Assembly: GCA_903882875.1 (NCBI GenBank)
Contig: CAIRYQ010000032.1
Coordinates: 62,001-126,000 of the forward strand
DNA: 64,000 nucleotides
Reading direction: 5' to 3'
Source: an uncultured Spartobacteria bacterium
GTDB taxonomy: Bacteria; Verrucomicrobiota; Verrucomicrobiia; Chthoniobacterales; Chthoniobacteraceae
In this document: positions 44,641 to 53,114 of the stretch, piece by piece
Layout of the letters: each line of letters opens with the position of its first letter
Position numbering within the stretch: position 1 is the first letter of the stretch
Position numbers and translations under genes: made by a program
Notes under the pieces: model-generated
Told to the model about the DNA's origin: nothing
What the model saw: the letters and a program-made list of their open reading frames with translations, nothing else
Databases searched by the model: none

Positions 44641-45165
44641 GTGCAGACCACCGAAGCCATCCTGCTGCGAAAAACGCGGTTCAGCGAGACGAGCCTCATC
44701 GTCTCGTGGTTCACGCGCGACTGCGGGCGGCTGAAGACCGTCGTGAAGGGCGCGCTGCGACCGAAGAGCCGCTTCTCCGGCGTGCTCGATCTTTTTTTTG
44801 ACTGCGACATCACCATCGCGCGCAGCGCAAAAAGCGAGCTGCACACGCTCCGTGAGGCGGACCTGCGCGACGCGCGTGCCGGGCTCCGCACCGATCACCG
44901 CCGCGTCGCTCTCGCGTCGTACTTCGTCGAGCTGATCGAGCTCACGACCGAGCCCGAGCATCCCGCGCCTGAGCTTCACGATCTCATCCGACGCGCGTTC
45001 AATTTCCTCAATCAGAATCCCGCCGAGCCGCGTGCGCTGCTTCACTTCGAGGGCGAACTCGCCCGCATGCTCGGCATCGCGCACCCCGAGCTTACGCCCA
45101 TCGTCGCCATCGGCCGCGCGCATCACCGCATCCCGTCCTCGCGTGCCGCGTGCTTGAAGCAATGA
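44641..45165 (+). CDS. recO: DNA repair protein RecO, short form
   Basis: RecO loads RecA with RecF/RecR in recombinational gap repair. The N-terminal OB fold is clear: QTTEAILLRKTRFSETSLIV, then SWFTRDCGRLKTVVKGALR and the helix ALASYFVELIELTTEPEHP. The start is GTG at 44641, the expected family N-terminus. The product has 174 residues against about 240 in E. coli, and the C-terminal zinc-binding part with CxxC pairs is missing: the last residues are SSRAACLKQ. An 8-T run at 44791-44798 sits in the LFFD segment. It may be a naturally short lineage form or a truncation. Confidence 0.85.
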   Translation: MQTTEAILLRKTRFSETSLIVSWFTRDCGRLKTVVKGALRPKSRFSGVLDLFFDCDITIARSAKSELHTLREADLRDARAGLRTDHRRVALASYFVELIELTTEPEHPAPELHDLIRRAFNFLNQNPAEPRALLHFEGELARMLGIAHPELTPIVAIGRAHHRIPSSRAACLKQ

Positions 45166-45214
45166 CGCCGCCTTCCGCGCTTGCATCGCCGCGCGCACGC
45201 CGCAGCATCACCGC

Positions 45215-45457
45215 ATGAGCGAACAACCCGTCATCGCCGCCAAGGCACCCGCAAAAGTCACCCTCGAAGCAGGCAAGGACTACTGGTTCTGCACCTGCGG
45301 AAAATCCGCCACGCAGCCGTTCTGCAACGGCGCGCACAAGGGATCAGCCTTCGCGCCGAAAAAATTCACCGCGGAAAAATCCGGCGACGCGTGGCTCTGC
45401 CAGTGCAAGCACACGGCGAACGCGCCCTTCTGCGACGGCACGCACAAGGGGCTCTGA
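45215..45457 (+). CDS. tandem CDGSH iron-sulfur protein
   Basis: The 80-residue protein has two CDGSH-type motifs: C26-T-C28...C37-N-G-A-H41 and C62-Q-C64...C73-D-G-T-H77. Each can bind a [2Fe-2S] cluster with three Cys and one His ligand. This two-motif arrangement is the standard bacterial form of the family. There is no signal peptide. It probably takes part in Fe-S or redox handling in the cytoplasm. It lies 49 bases after recO on the same strand and converges with the next gene. Confidence 0.92.
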   Translation: MSEQPVIAAKAPAKVTLEAGKDYWFCTCGKSATQPFCNGAHKGSAFAPKKFTAEKSGDAWLCQCKHTANAPFCDGTHKGL

Positions 45458-45472
45458 TCCGGCCTTTCGCGG

Positions 45473-45835
45473 CTACCGCGAAATCCCGCACTGCGAGACA
45501 AACCACGCCGGGTTCAGCGGCGCGCAGCGTTCGCGCAGCTTGTCGAGTTCCGTGGCGGGGCCGTGTAATTCCAGCCGCGCGAGATCGGACATCGTAAGCA
45601 TCTCCTCCACGAGCGCGCCGACATTGTCGAGATGCTCGATCACTCCCTGCGCGCCGACGTACGCCTCGCGGCAATGCACCACATCGCCATCAAGCGTGAA
45701 GTTGTACCAGAGGCAGTTTTTCTCCGTCTCCGTCTTCGCGATGAACCTCGCGAGCAGCGGGCGCACGGCATCGAGCTTGCCGGGGTGGACTTGGAAATAC
45801 GGATAAATGCTGACGGCGTCGGTGGTCTGGGACAT
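45473..45835 (-). CDS. antibiotic biosynthesis monooxygenase-like protein (quinol monooxygenase type)
   Basis: The 120-residue protein starts at ATG 45835 and folds like the dimeric alpha-beta ferredoxin-like ABM family: VSIYPYFQVHPGKLDAVRPL at the start, ETEKNCLWYNFTLDGD in the middle, REAYVGAQGVIEHLDNVGAL near the end. ABM members act on quinols or are heme-degrading; here I cannot tell which. It is a lone minus-strand gene, convergent with the CDGSH gene and divergent from the hydrolase gene. Confidence 0.8.
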   Translation of the reverse strand: MSQTTDAVSIYPYFQVHPGKLDAVRPLLARFIAKTETEKNCLWYNFTLDGDVVHCREAYVGAQGVIEHLDNVGALVEEMLTMSDLARLELHGPATELDKLRERCAPLNPAWFVSQCGISR

Positions 45836-45963
45836 GGCGGATGTGAGAGGTGAAATGACGCGCAGAGACTTGCAGAATCGCCCGCCGGTTGTCACTCGCG
45901 CAATTCATCGCGACCGAAGCGCGGACTCGCACCGCGCGGCACCGTTGTCGTAGCATCCGCCAC

Positions 45964-47679
45964 ATGAAATTCCCCGCAGCCCCGCTCGCATTCATCGTCG
46001 CCCTCGCATCGTCCGCCTTCGCCGCGAATCTTCCGAAGCTCGATTTCGGCACGGTGCGCGAGGAGCACATCATGATTCCGATGCGCGACGGCAAGCGCCT
46101 CTCGGCCTACGTCTATTTTCCAAAAAGCGAGCGCGCGGATCAAAAGTGGCCCGCGATTTTCGAGCAGCGATATGCGGACATCACGGGCCCGGGCTCGCGG
46201 AAAAACGCCGCGAAATTTGCCGAAGGCGGCTTCGTCATCGCGCTCGTGAATTTCCGCGGCACGCACGAGAGCGAGGGCGTCTATCGCGGCTACCGCGGGC
46301 TGCAATGGGGAGAGCTGCGCGACGGTTACGACGTGTGCGAGTGGCTTGCCGAGCAGCCGTGGTGTTCGGGAAAAATCGGCACCTACGGCGGTTCGCAGGC
46401 CGGCTACGCGCAGAACTATCTCGCCGTCACACAGCCGCCGCATCTCGTCGCGCAATACATGACGGACACCGGCCTCAGCCTTTTCCACGAAGGCTACCGC
46501 ATCGGCGGCGCGACGAAGCCGCAGCGATTCATCAAGGGCGGCAGCGTCGCGCGCGATCCGAAGGACAACGACGCGCTGCTCGCCGAGTGGGACGCGCATC
46601 CGAACTACGACGAATACTGGCGCGACGAGAACGCTTCGCTGCACTTCGGAAAAATGAACGTGCCGTGCTTCACCATCGGGAGCTGGTTCGATTTCATGTG
46701 CCAGGGCAGCGTGTGGAGTTTTCAAGGACGCCAGCAAGAAGGCGGGCCGAATTCACGCGGCGCGCAGCAACTCATCCTCGGCCCGTGGCTCCACGGCGGC
46801 TATCCGAAGTCGAACAAGATCGGCGAACTCGTCTTCCCCGAGAACGCGCAGTTCGACGTGTACGCGCACATGACGAAGTGGTTTAACCACTTCCTCAAAG
46901 GCGAGGACAACGGCGTGGAGAAAGACACCACTGTGTGTTACTACGTGATGGGCGCCGTCGGCGAAAAGGATGCGCCCGGCAACGTGTGGCGCGAAGCGAA
47001 GGACTGGCCGCCACGAACGCGAACGACGGACTATTTTTTGCACAGCGACGGAGAATTACGCGGCTCAGATGTAATCAGCCGATGGGGCAGCGAGCGGAAG
47101 TTTGCACTGTATAAAACGGGGGCCGCACCGAGCACCAGCTACGCAAGCGACCCGCGCCAGCCGATGAGCCTGCCCTTCACCGGCTTCCCCGGTGCAAAGG
47201 ACGCGCGGCCTTTCGAGCAGCAGAGCGAAGTGCGCACATGGACGACCGACGTGCTACAGAATCTCGTCGAGTGGACCGGCGAAGTCACCGCCGAAGTCTG
47301 GGTGAGTTCCACCGCGAAGGACACCGACTTCATCCTGCGCGTGACCGACGTGTATCCCGACGGACGCAGCATCCTGCTCATGGATTACCCGCAACGCGCA
47401 CGCTACCGCGACGGCTTCGTGCGCCAACACCTGCTCACGCCCGGCGAACCGGTGAAGCTCGCTTGGCACATTGGCTTCACGAGCATCATCTTCAACAAGG
47501 GCCACCGCATCCGCGTCACCATCGCCAGCACCGGCGCGCCCTTTTACGAGCCGAACAACCAGACCGGCGGCAAGCAGACGGTGGACTGGATGAAAACCAC
47601 GCAGCCTGCGATCAACACCATCTGGCACGACGCCGCGCACCCGTCGCGCATCATCGCTCCCGTGCTGCGCGAAAAGTGA
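45964..47679 (+). CDS. secreted CocE/NonD-family hydrolase
   Basis: The 571-residue enzyme starts with a signal peptide (MKFPAAPLAFIVALASSAFA). The alpha/beta-hydrolase part has the nucleophile in YGGSQAGYAQN (Ser144), an Asp-rich loop and a likely catalytic His in LGPWLHGGYPKS. The C-terminal jelly-roll (residues about 400-571, WTTDVLQNLVEWTGEVTAEV) is the X-Pro dipeptidyl-peptidase C-terminal domain. The family includes cocaine esterase, glutaryl-7-ACA acylase and X-Pro peptidases. The substrate cannot be read from the sequence. Confidence 0.88.
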   Translation: MKFPAAPLAFIVALASSAFAANLPKLDFGTVREEHIMIPMRDGKRLSAYVYFPKSERADQKWPAIFEQRYADITGPGSRKNAAKFAEGGFVIALVNFRGTHESEGVYRGYRGLQWGELRDGYDVCEWLAEQPWCSGKIGTYGGSQAGYAQNYLAVTQPPHLVAQYMTDTGLSLFHEGYRIGGATKPQRFIKGGSVARDPKDNDALLAEWDAHPNYDEYWRDENASLHFGKMNVPCFTIGSWFDFMCQGSVWSFQGRQQEGGPNSRGAQQLILGPWLHGGYPKSNKIGELVFPENAQFDVYAHMTKWFNHFLKGEDNGVEKDTTVCYYVMGAVGEKDAPGNVWREAKDWPPRTRTTDYFLHSDGELRGSDVISRWGSERKFALYKTGAAPSTSYASDPRQPMSLPFTGFPGAKDARPFEQQSEVRTWTTDVLQNLVEWTGEVTAEVWVSSTAKDTDFILRVTDVYPDGRSILLMDYPQRARYRDGFVRQHLLTPGEPVKLAWHIGFTSIIFNKGHRIRVTIASTGAPFYEPNNQTGGKQTVDWMKTTQPAINTIWHDAAHPSRIIAPVLREK

Positions 47680-47695
47680 TCCGCATGTTCGGATC
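47678..47695. terminator. short palindromic hairpin between convergent genes
   Basis: GATCCG and CGGATC flank a 6-base loop immediately after the hydrolase stop and 12 bases from the minus-strand gene end. It might serve both convergent genes, but there is no clear T-tract. Confidence 0.35.
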
Positions 47696-47706
47696 GCTTG
47701 CGGCGA

Positions 47707-48579
47707 TTATTTGAACAGCGCCCCGATGCGCTTCTTCCCCTGCTCGCTCGGCGGCGTCCAGCGCACATCGGTCTTCGGGAGCTGTTGTTTCAGCGCGGCG
47801 ACGTCCGATTCCGAGAGGTCAATGTTGTCGAGCGTGAGCCTCTTGAGATGCGTGAGATTTTTCAACTGGCTCAGCGCGCTGAGCGTGAGGCGTGCCTCGC
47901 CCAGCGTGATGTCTTCCAGTATCGGCAGCTCGGCGAGCACGGGCAGCACGTCGTCCGAAAGCGTGACGGGCGGCGTGTAGCTCAGGCGCTGGCCGACATA
48001 GATGCTCGTGAGATTTTTCAACGTCGCGAGCTTCTTCACGCCCTCGGTGGTCACGCCGCTGTGCCATGTGCGGAAGCCTTTCAACTGCGTGATCGTCGCG
48101 ACCGCCGCCATGCCGTCGTCCGCAAATGCGAGCGAGCCCGCGACCGTGAGCTTTTCAAAATGCGGCAGCGCCGCGAGCGCCGCGAGGCCGGTGCCGGTGA
48201 GCCGTTTGCCCGGATGAAAAAACGCGATTGATTTGAGGCCCTTCCACGCTGCGAGCGCGCGCACGCCTTCGTCGGAGACGTCCATTCCATTGGTGCCCAG
48301 CGTCTCGACTCCGGCCGGTGCGCCGAGCGCTTTCAGTCCTGCGTCGTTGAAGCCGGTGCCGAATCCAAGCTGCGTCACATGCGCGAGCTTGCCGGCTTGC
48401 GCGTAGTCTTCCGGCGTCAGCTTCGAGCAGTCTTTGAACGAGACTGCCGTCGCCACGCCCTTCGTCTCTGTGATCTCTGCGCCTTTCGATTTCAGCGCGA
48501 CGAGGATTTCCGTATCACCTCCGTGGAGCGATGCGGCGGCGAGGAATGCGGACAGAAGGAATGCGGCGGGGAGTTTCAT
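47707..48579 (-). CDS. secreted leucine-rich-repeat protein
   Basis: The 290-residue product has a signal peptide (MKLPAAFLLSAFLAAASLHG) and about eight degenerate leucine-rich repeats of the PVC type (for example GLAALAALPHFEKLTVAGSL, GVKKLATLKNLTSIYVG, LSALSQLKNLTHLKRLTLDN). The repeats should form a curved binding solenoid. It lies between the hydrolase and the giant DUF1080 gene. Its partner is unknown. Confidence 0.82.
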   Translation of the reverse strand: MKLPAAFLLSAFLAAASLHGGDTEILVALKSKGAEITETKGVATAVSFKDCSKLTPEDYAQAGKLAHVTQLGFGTGFNDAGLKALGAPAGVETLGTNGMDVSDEGVRALAAWKGLKSIAFFHPGKRLTGTGLAALAALPHFEKLTVAGSLAFADDGMAAVATITQLKGFRTWHSGVTTEGVKKLATLKNLTSIYVGQRLSYTPPVTLSDDVLPVLAELPILEDITLGEARLTLSALSQLKNLTHLKRLTLDNIDLSESDVAALKQQLPKTDVRWTPPSEQGKKRIGALFK

Positions 48580-48644
48580 GGGTTGGATTCGAGGTTTGTT
48601 TTTTGACTTTCAGAGGTTTGTCGGAAAGTGTGGCGGTCTCCTGA

Positions 48645-51600
48645 TCACTGCTTGCTCGTCAGGAATTTCAAAAGCTCAAATGCCTTCTGCTCCGGCAGCG
48701 CCTCGAGCAGGCCGGGCGGCATGAGCGATTGCGCGAGCTTCTCGCGTTTCGCGATGTCGGCCTTCGCGACGACCGCGGTTTCCGTGACGGTGCGCAGGGT
48801 GACGGACGTCGCGCTTTCCTGATCGAGCAGGCCCGAGACGACCGTGCCGTCCTTTTTTGTGATGAGATGGAGCTGGTAATTTTCGCCGACGACCGCATTC
48901 GGATCCACGATGTTCTCGAGGAAGTAGTCGAGGCCGTTGCGCCACGCGCCCGCGAGGTCGGGGCCGAGCTTGCCGCCGGTGCCATTGACTGCGTGGCACA
49001 CCGCGCAGATTTGGTTGAACGTCTCGCGACCGGCGGAGGCATTGTAGGCCCACAGCGGCGCGGCGGTGTAGCCTTTCTTCAGCCGCGCGATCGTGGCTTT
49101 TGCGGCGTCGGAGGATTCGTTCACGCGGCCCCACGCCTCGTCGAGCAGGCGGTCCACGTCGGCGTTGTGAAGATTGCGCATCTGGCGGACTTGAAGCGCG
49201 CTGAGATGCTTGCGATCAAATTTTCCCGCCTGCATCGCGCGCAGCAGCGGCAGCGCGAGCGGCGCGCGGCTCGTGAGCGCGCCGAGAGCGGCGCTGCGAT
49301 CGGGAGCGTCGAATTTTTCAAAGCGCGCGATCAGCGCGTCCGCCGTCGCCGGATCATTCGACCGCGAGAGCAGCGGGATGACGGTCGTGCGGAATGCGTC
49401 CACATCGAGCAGCCGCGCAAAAATCGGCACGGCCTCGGCATCGTTGCCGCGCTTGAGCAGGTCGAACGCGAACTGCCGCTGCGGGAGCGGCGCCTTTTCG
49501 TCCGCGAGGATGCCGCGCATTTTTGCCAGTACCGTCTTGTCGCCGAAAATCGCGGCGAGCTGATCGGCGACGTTTGCGAGCGACGCGTCGGCGGATTTTG
49601 CGAGGCGTTCATGCGCCTGCGTCCATGCGGCGGGCATCGGCAGCGCGGCCTCGTCCTTCAGCGCAAATGCGAGGATGCGCAGGCTGCGCGCGGCCGCCGC
49701 ATCGTCCTGCTTCGTAAGCTGCGCGAGGAGCAGGTCGCGCCCCTGCGGACTGCGCGCCGCGAACCAGCGGATCGAATTCACGAGGCTCGGCTGCGGTGTC
49801 GTGTCGGCGAGCGCGAGCGCGCGGGAGAAATCCTGCGCAGCGACGTTGCCGAGTCCGCTCCAGATCATTTTCGGCAGGAAGCGGTCGTCCTTGTCCTCGC
49901 CGTGTGCAGCGAGCGCGGCGGACACATTCCAAATCTGCGCCGCTTCGAGCATCGGCAGCGCGGATGCGACTGCGAGGCGCACGCTTGGCGACGGATCGTC
50001 TTTCGCGAGCGCGAGCAGCACATCGGCAGCGAGCAGCGGCTTGCCCACGCGCTCGGTCGCGAGTTGCACGGCCCAACCGCGAACGATGTCGCTTTCATGC
50101 TTGGCGAGTTTCGCGAACTGCGCTGCGTCGAGTGTGCCCGTGACGTGCAGCGTCCACACCGCGCGCAGCACGAGCGGCACGTCGCTCCCCGCGGCCTGTT
50201 CCTTCAGCAGCGCGAGCGCCTTTGGATCGATCGCGCGCTTCACCGCGCGCTCCTGCAGGAGCTGGCGCGCGTTGCGTGCGAACCAGTCGTTGCGATGCGT
50301 CTGGAGCCGCGCGAGCTCGATGTCGCTCTTCGCGCCGAGATCCACTTTCACGGGATGGTAAGTCTTCGCCCACGAAACGCGGTAGATGCGGCCGTTCGTG
50401 CGATCCCATTTTTCCGGCGCGGGATTGTGGCAGTGCTGCAGGTCGCACCAGTCAATGAGATACACCGCGCCATCCGGGCCTGTCTGCAAATCCACCGCCA
50501 TGTAGCGCGGGTCGGGCGCGAGCAGCAGGTCTGCGCCCGCGTGCTTTGCCTCGTAGCCGGAGCCCTCGCGCACGAGCACCTGATGGTTCATCTGGTGCCC
50601 GAAAAGGTTGTTCGTAAAAAGATGATCGCGATACGCGTCGGGCCAGTTGTCGCCGAGGTAAATCATCGTGCCGACGTGCGAGTGGCCGCCGTAGATCGCG
50701 TCGCTGCCCGGCTTGCCCGCTCCACCCGCGCCGCTGTCGTAGCGCGCGGCGGCGGGCAGGAAATTTTTCAGATCGGGCGCAAAGTCGGGGCCGGAATTTG
50801 AGATGAACGGCGCGTAGCCGTTGTTCGCCTGATTCCAAAAATGCCCGTTGCGAATGACATGCGTCGTGCCGCCGCCGCCGTAGAAGCTGCGGCAGTGCGT
50901 CATGAAAAGATGGCCGCTGCTGTTGAAATCGAGGCCCCACTGGTTGCTGCCGCCGTGCGCGAAAATCTCGAACTCGTGCCACACCGGGTGATAGCGCCAC
51001 ACGCCGGAATGCAGCGGGATGCGCTCCGCATCGGGCGTGCCGGGCTTGCCGATGTTGGACGACGTGAACACGCCCTGGTTGCCGTACAGCCAGCCGTCCG
51101 GGCCCCAGCAGAAACTGTTCAGCGTCTCGTGCGTGTCCTGGAAGCCCCAGCCGTCGAGCAGCACCTGCGGCTTGCCGGCTTTGTCGTTGGCGTCCTTCGG
51201 AATGAACAGCAGCTCCGGCGCTGCGCCGACCCACACGCCCCCGAAACCGACCTCCATCCCGCTCACGAGATTCAGCCCCTCGAAAAACACGGTGCGCTTT
51301 TTGAAAGTGCCGTCGCCGTCCACGTCTTCGAAGATCAAAATGCGATCCTTGCCCGCGCCGTCGGACTGCTTGTTCGGATAGCTGTAAGCCTCCGCGACCC
51401 ACAGCCGCCCGCGCTCGTCAATCGCGAATGCAACGGGCTGCTTCACCTCCGGCTCCGCGGCGATCAGCTCGGCTTGAAATCCGGGCGTGAGCATCATCGT
51501 TGCGACGACCTTTTGCGCATCCTCGCACGCGACCGCCGTGGGCTTCGCGGGATTCGGCACGAGGTGTTTCAGCACCGGGCTTTCCTTCTGCCGCGCCGCG

Positions 51601-52949
51601 CGGTCGGCATTCGCGGCTGCACCTTGCGCAGCGGATCCACCGGCGGCGGGTGCGGGCGCGGGAGTGAGTTCGGGCCGCTTGTCGTGAAAGACGAAGTCGT
51701 CGAAATTCAAATGCCCCCAGCCGCCCTTTGCCTCGTCCACGAGCCGGACGAAAATGTGTTTGCCCGCGAAGGGCCGCAGATCCACGACCTCGCGGCGCAT
51801 GTTCTCGATGTCGCTACCGCTCGCGCTCCGGATCACTTTCCCCGTCGCATCTTCGACGATCTCCACGCGCGTCTGCGGCGAGCGCCCGCCGCCGACAAGA
51901 AAGCTCGCCCACGGCTGCGTGACCTCAAACACCGTAGAAGTCAGCCGCCCCGTGCCCTTGTCCCCGACTTTTTCGTAGCCGCCGATCCAAAAATCCCCCG
52001 CGTGATTACTCGCCTCGCCCGGCTTGCGCGCGTGGGCCGTGTCGCCCTTGATCGGCTGTCCTTCCCACGCGTCGCCCTCGGCTTTCCAGTCGTCGAGCGT
52101 GCCATTTTCAAAGCCGAGATTCAGTGGCTTGCCGTTTGCGCCGAGCGGCCGGATCGAGACGACATCCGCCTTCAGCAACCCGCCCGTTTCGCGCGCCGGC
52201 TTCGCAGCGGCTGCGGGTTGCAGCTTCAATTTCGCGCGCTGTCCCTCGACGCCGCCGAGCTTTTCCCAAGTCACCGCGCCGGGCGTCGGCGGCAGCTCCT
52301 CGATGGACACGTCCTTCACCTGCACCAACGTATTGCCGCCTCCGTGCGCCTGAATGCCGATGATGCCGTCGCTCGCGATGTCCGCATCCGTCTCCGTGAA
52401 ATCCACGCCCTGCACGCCATTGATCCACGTCTGGATGCGCGCGCCGTCGGCCTTGATCACGTAGTCGTTCCAGCCCCACAGATTGATCACGGGGCGCAGC
52501 GCCTTCATGTCGGATTTCGCGACGAGCCGGTTGCGCCGGCCCTCGTCGTAGATCGCCGCGTACCACTCCGGCTCGCCGTAGTCGCACTGGTAGCCGCACA
52601 CCTCATGGCCCGAGGAATTCCGTCGCGTGCGGATCTGGATTCCCGAATTGATGAAGCCTGTCTTCGGATCGCCGGTGAGCTTGATTTTCAGCCGCAGGAT
52701 GAAATTCGCATACGACGCTTTCGTGCAGAGAAAATCATTGTACGGGATTTTCTTCACGCCGTCGCCGCCTGTGAGGCAGCCGTCCTCCACGCGCCAGAGC
52801 ATCGGCGGCGGAGCCTCCCAGCCGTCGAGCGACCTTCCGTCGAAAATGGGCTTCGCATTTTTTGAAATCGGCGGCGGCGTGTCGGCTGATGCGATGCCTG
52901 CGAAAATGCAGAGCAGCGCGGCGGTGAGCGGAAGGGGAGTGGCGGTCAT
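48645..52949 (-). CDS. DUF1080 / PVC membrane dehydrogenase-type propeller / HEAT / cytochrome c fusion
   Basis: The start at ATG 52949 gives a signal peptide and 1434 residues. Residues about 30-245 are a DUF1080 jelly-roll (GRSLDGWEAP, GIQAHGGGNTLVQVKDVSI). Residues about 280-450 are a second lectin-like beta-domain (NLGFENGTLDDWKAEG). Residues about 490-870 form the PVC-type propeller (VAFAIDERGRLWVAEAYSYP, then LNSFCWGPDGWLYGNQGVF). Residues about 920-1280 are HEAT repeats. The end is a heme domain with CAVCH (1315-1319) and GPDLAGAWRNG. This is a single secreted oxidoreductase candidate for polysaccharide or sugar turnover. The sequence shows the parts but not the substrate. Confidence 0.88.
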   Translation of the reverse strand: MTATPLPLTAALLCIFAGIASADTPPPISKNAKPIFDGRSLDGWEAPPPMLWRVEDGCLTGGDGVKKIPYNDFLCTKASYANFILRLKIKLTGDPKTGFINSGIQIRTRRNSSGHEVCGYQCDYGEPEWYAAIYDEGRRNRLVAKSDMKALRPVINLWGWNDYVIKADGARIQTWINGVQGVDFTETDADIASDGIIGIQAHGGGNTLVQVKDVSIEELPPTPGAVTWEKLGGVEGQRAKLKLQPAAAAKPARETGGLLKADVVSIRPLGANGKPLNLGFENGTLDDWKAEGDAWEGQPIKGDTAHARKPGEASNHAGDFWIGGYEKVGDKGTGRLTSTVFEVTQPWASFLVGGGRSPQTRVEIVEDATGKVIRSASGSDIENMRREVVDLRPFAGKHIFVRLVDEAKGGWGHLNFDDFVFHDKRPELTPAPAPAAGGSAAQGAAANADRAARQKESPVLKHLVPNPAKPTAVACEDAQKVVATMMLTPGFQAELIAAEPEVKQPVAFAIDERGRLWVAEAYSYPNKQSDGAGKDRILIFEDVDGDGTFKKRTVFFEGLNLVSGMEVGFGGVWVGAAPELLFIPKDANDKAGKPQVLLDGWGFQDTHETLNSFCWGPDGWLYGNQGVFTSSNIGKPGTPDAERIPLHSGVWRYHPVWHEFEIFAHGGSNQWGLDFNSSGHLFMTHCRSFYGGGGTTHVIRNGHFWNQANNGYAPFISNSGPDFAPDLKNFLPAAARYDSGAGGAGKPGSDAIYGGHSHVGTMIYLGDNWPDAYRDHLFTNNLFGHQMNHQVLVREGSGYEAKHAGADLLLAPDPRYMAVDLQTGPDGAVYLIDWCDLQHCHNPAPEKWDRTNGRIYRVSWAKTYHPVKVDLGAKSDIELARLQTHRNDWFARNARQLLQERAVKRAIDPKALALLKEQAAGSDVPLVLRAVWTLHVTGTLDAAQFAKLAKHESDIVRGWAVQLATERVGKPLLAADVLLALAKDDPSPSVRLAVASALPMLEAAQIWNVSAALAAHGEDKDDRFLPKMIWSGLGNVAAQDFSRALALADTTPQPSLVNSIRWFAARSPQGRDLLLAQLTKQDDAAAARSLRILAFALKDEAALPMPAAWTQAHERLAKSADASLANVADQLAAIFGDKTVLAKMRGILADEKAPLPQRQFAFDLLKRGNDAEAVPIFARLLDVDAFRTTVIPLLSRSNDPATADALIARFEKFDAPDRSAALGALTSRAPLALPLLRAMQAGKFDRKHLSALQVRQMRNLHNADVDRLLDEAWGRVNESSDAAKATIARLKKGYTAAPLWAYNASAGRETFNQICAVCHAVNGTGGKLGPDLAGAWRNGLDYFLENIVDPNAVVGENYQLHLITKKDGTVVSGLLDQESATSVTLRTVTETAVVAKADIAKREKLAQSLMPPGLLEALPEQKAFELLKFLTSKQ

Positions 52950-53072
52950 GGGTGTGGATTGCAGAATACGAGGGCAGCGATGATGAACCTGCCTGGCCCG
53001 CGATACTTTGGGAGATGGTGCGACGCGAGGCTTTCTGCGGACCGACCTGCGCCGGGCCGCAAATGTCGCGCA

Positions 53073-53101
53073 TTGAAACGCAGCGCGGAGCCGTTTAGGG
53101 T
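53073..53101 (+). promoter_or_regulatory. possible ftsK promoter
   Basis: TTGAAA at 53073-53078 and TAGGGT at 53096-53101 are spaced by 17 bases, 13 bases before the ftsK start. The -35 is good and the -10 is weak (3 of 6). It would leave almost no leader, so it is only a suggestion. Confidence 0.25.
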
Positions 53102-53114
53102 GCCCGTCACAAAA

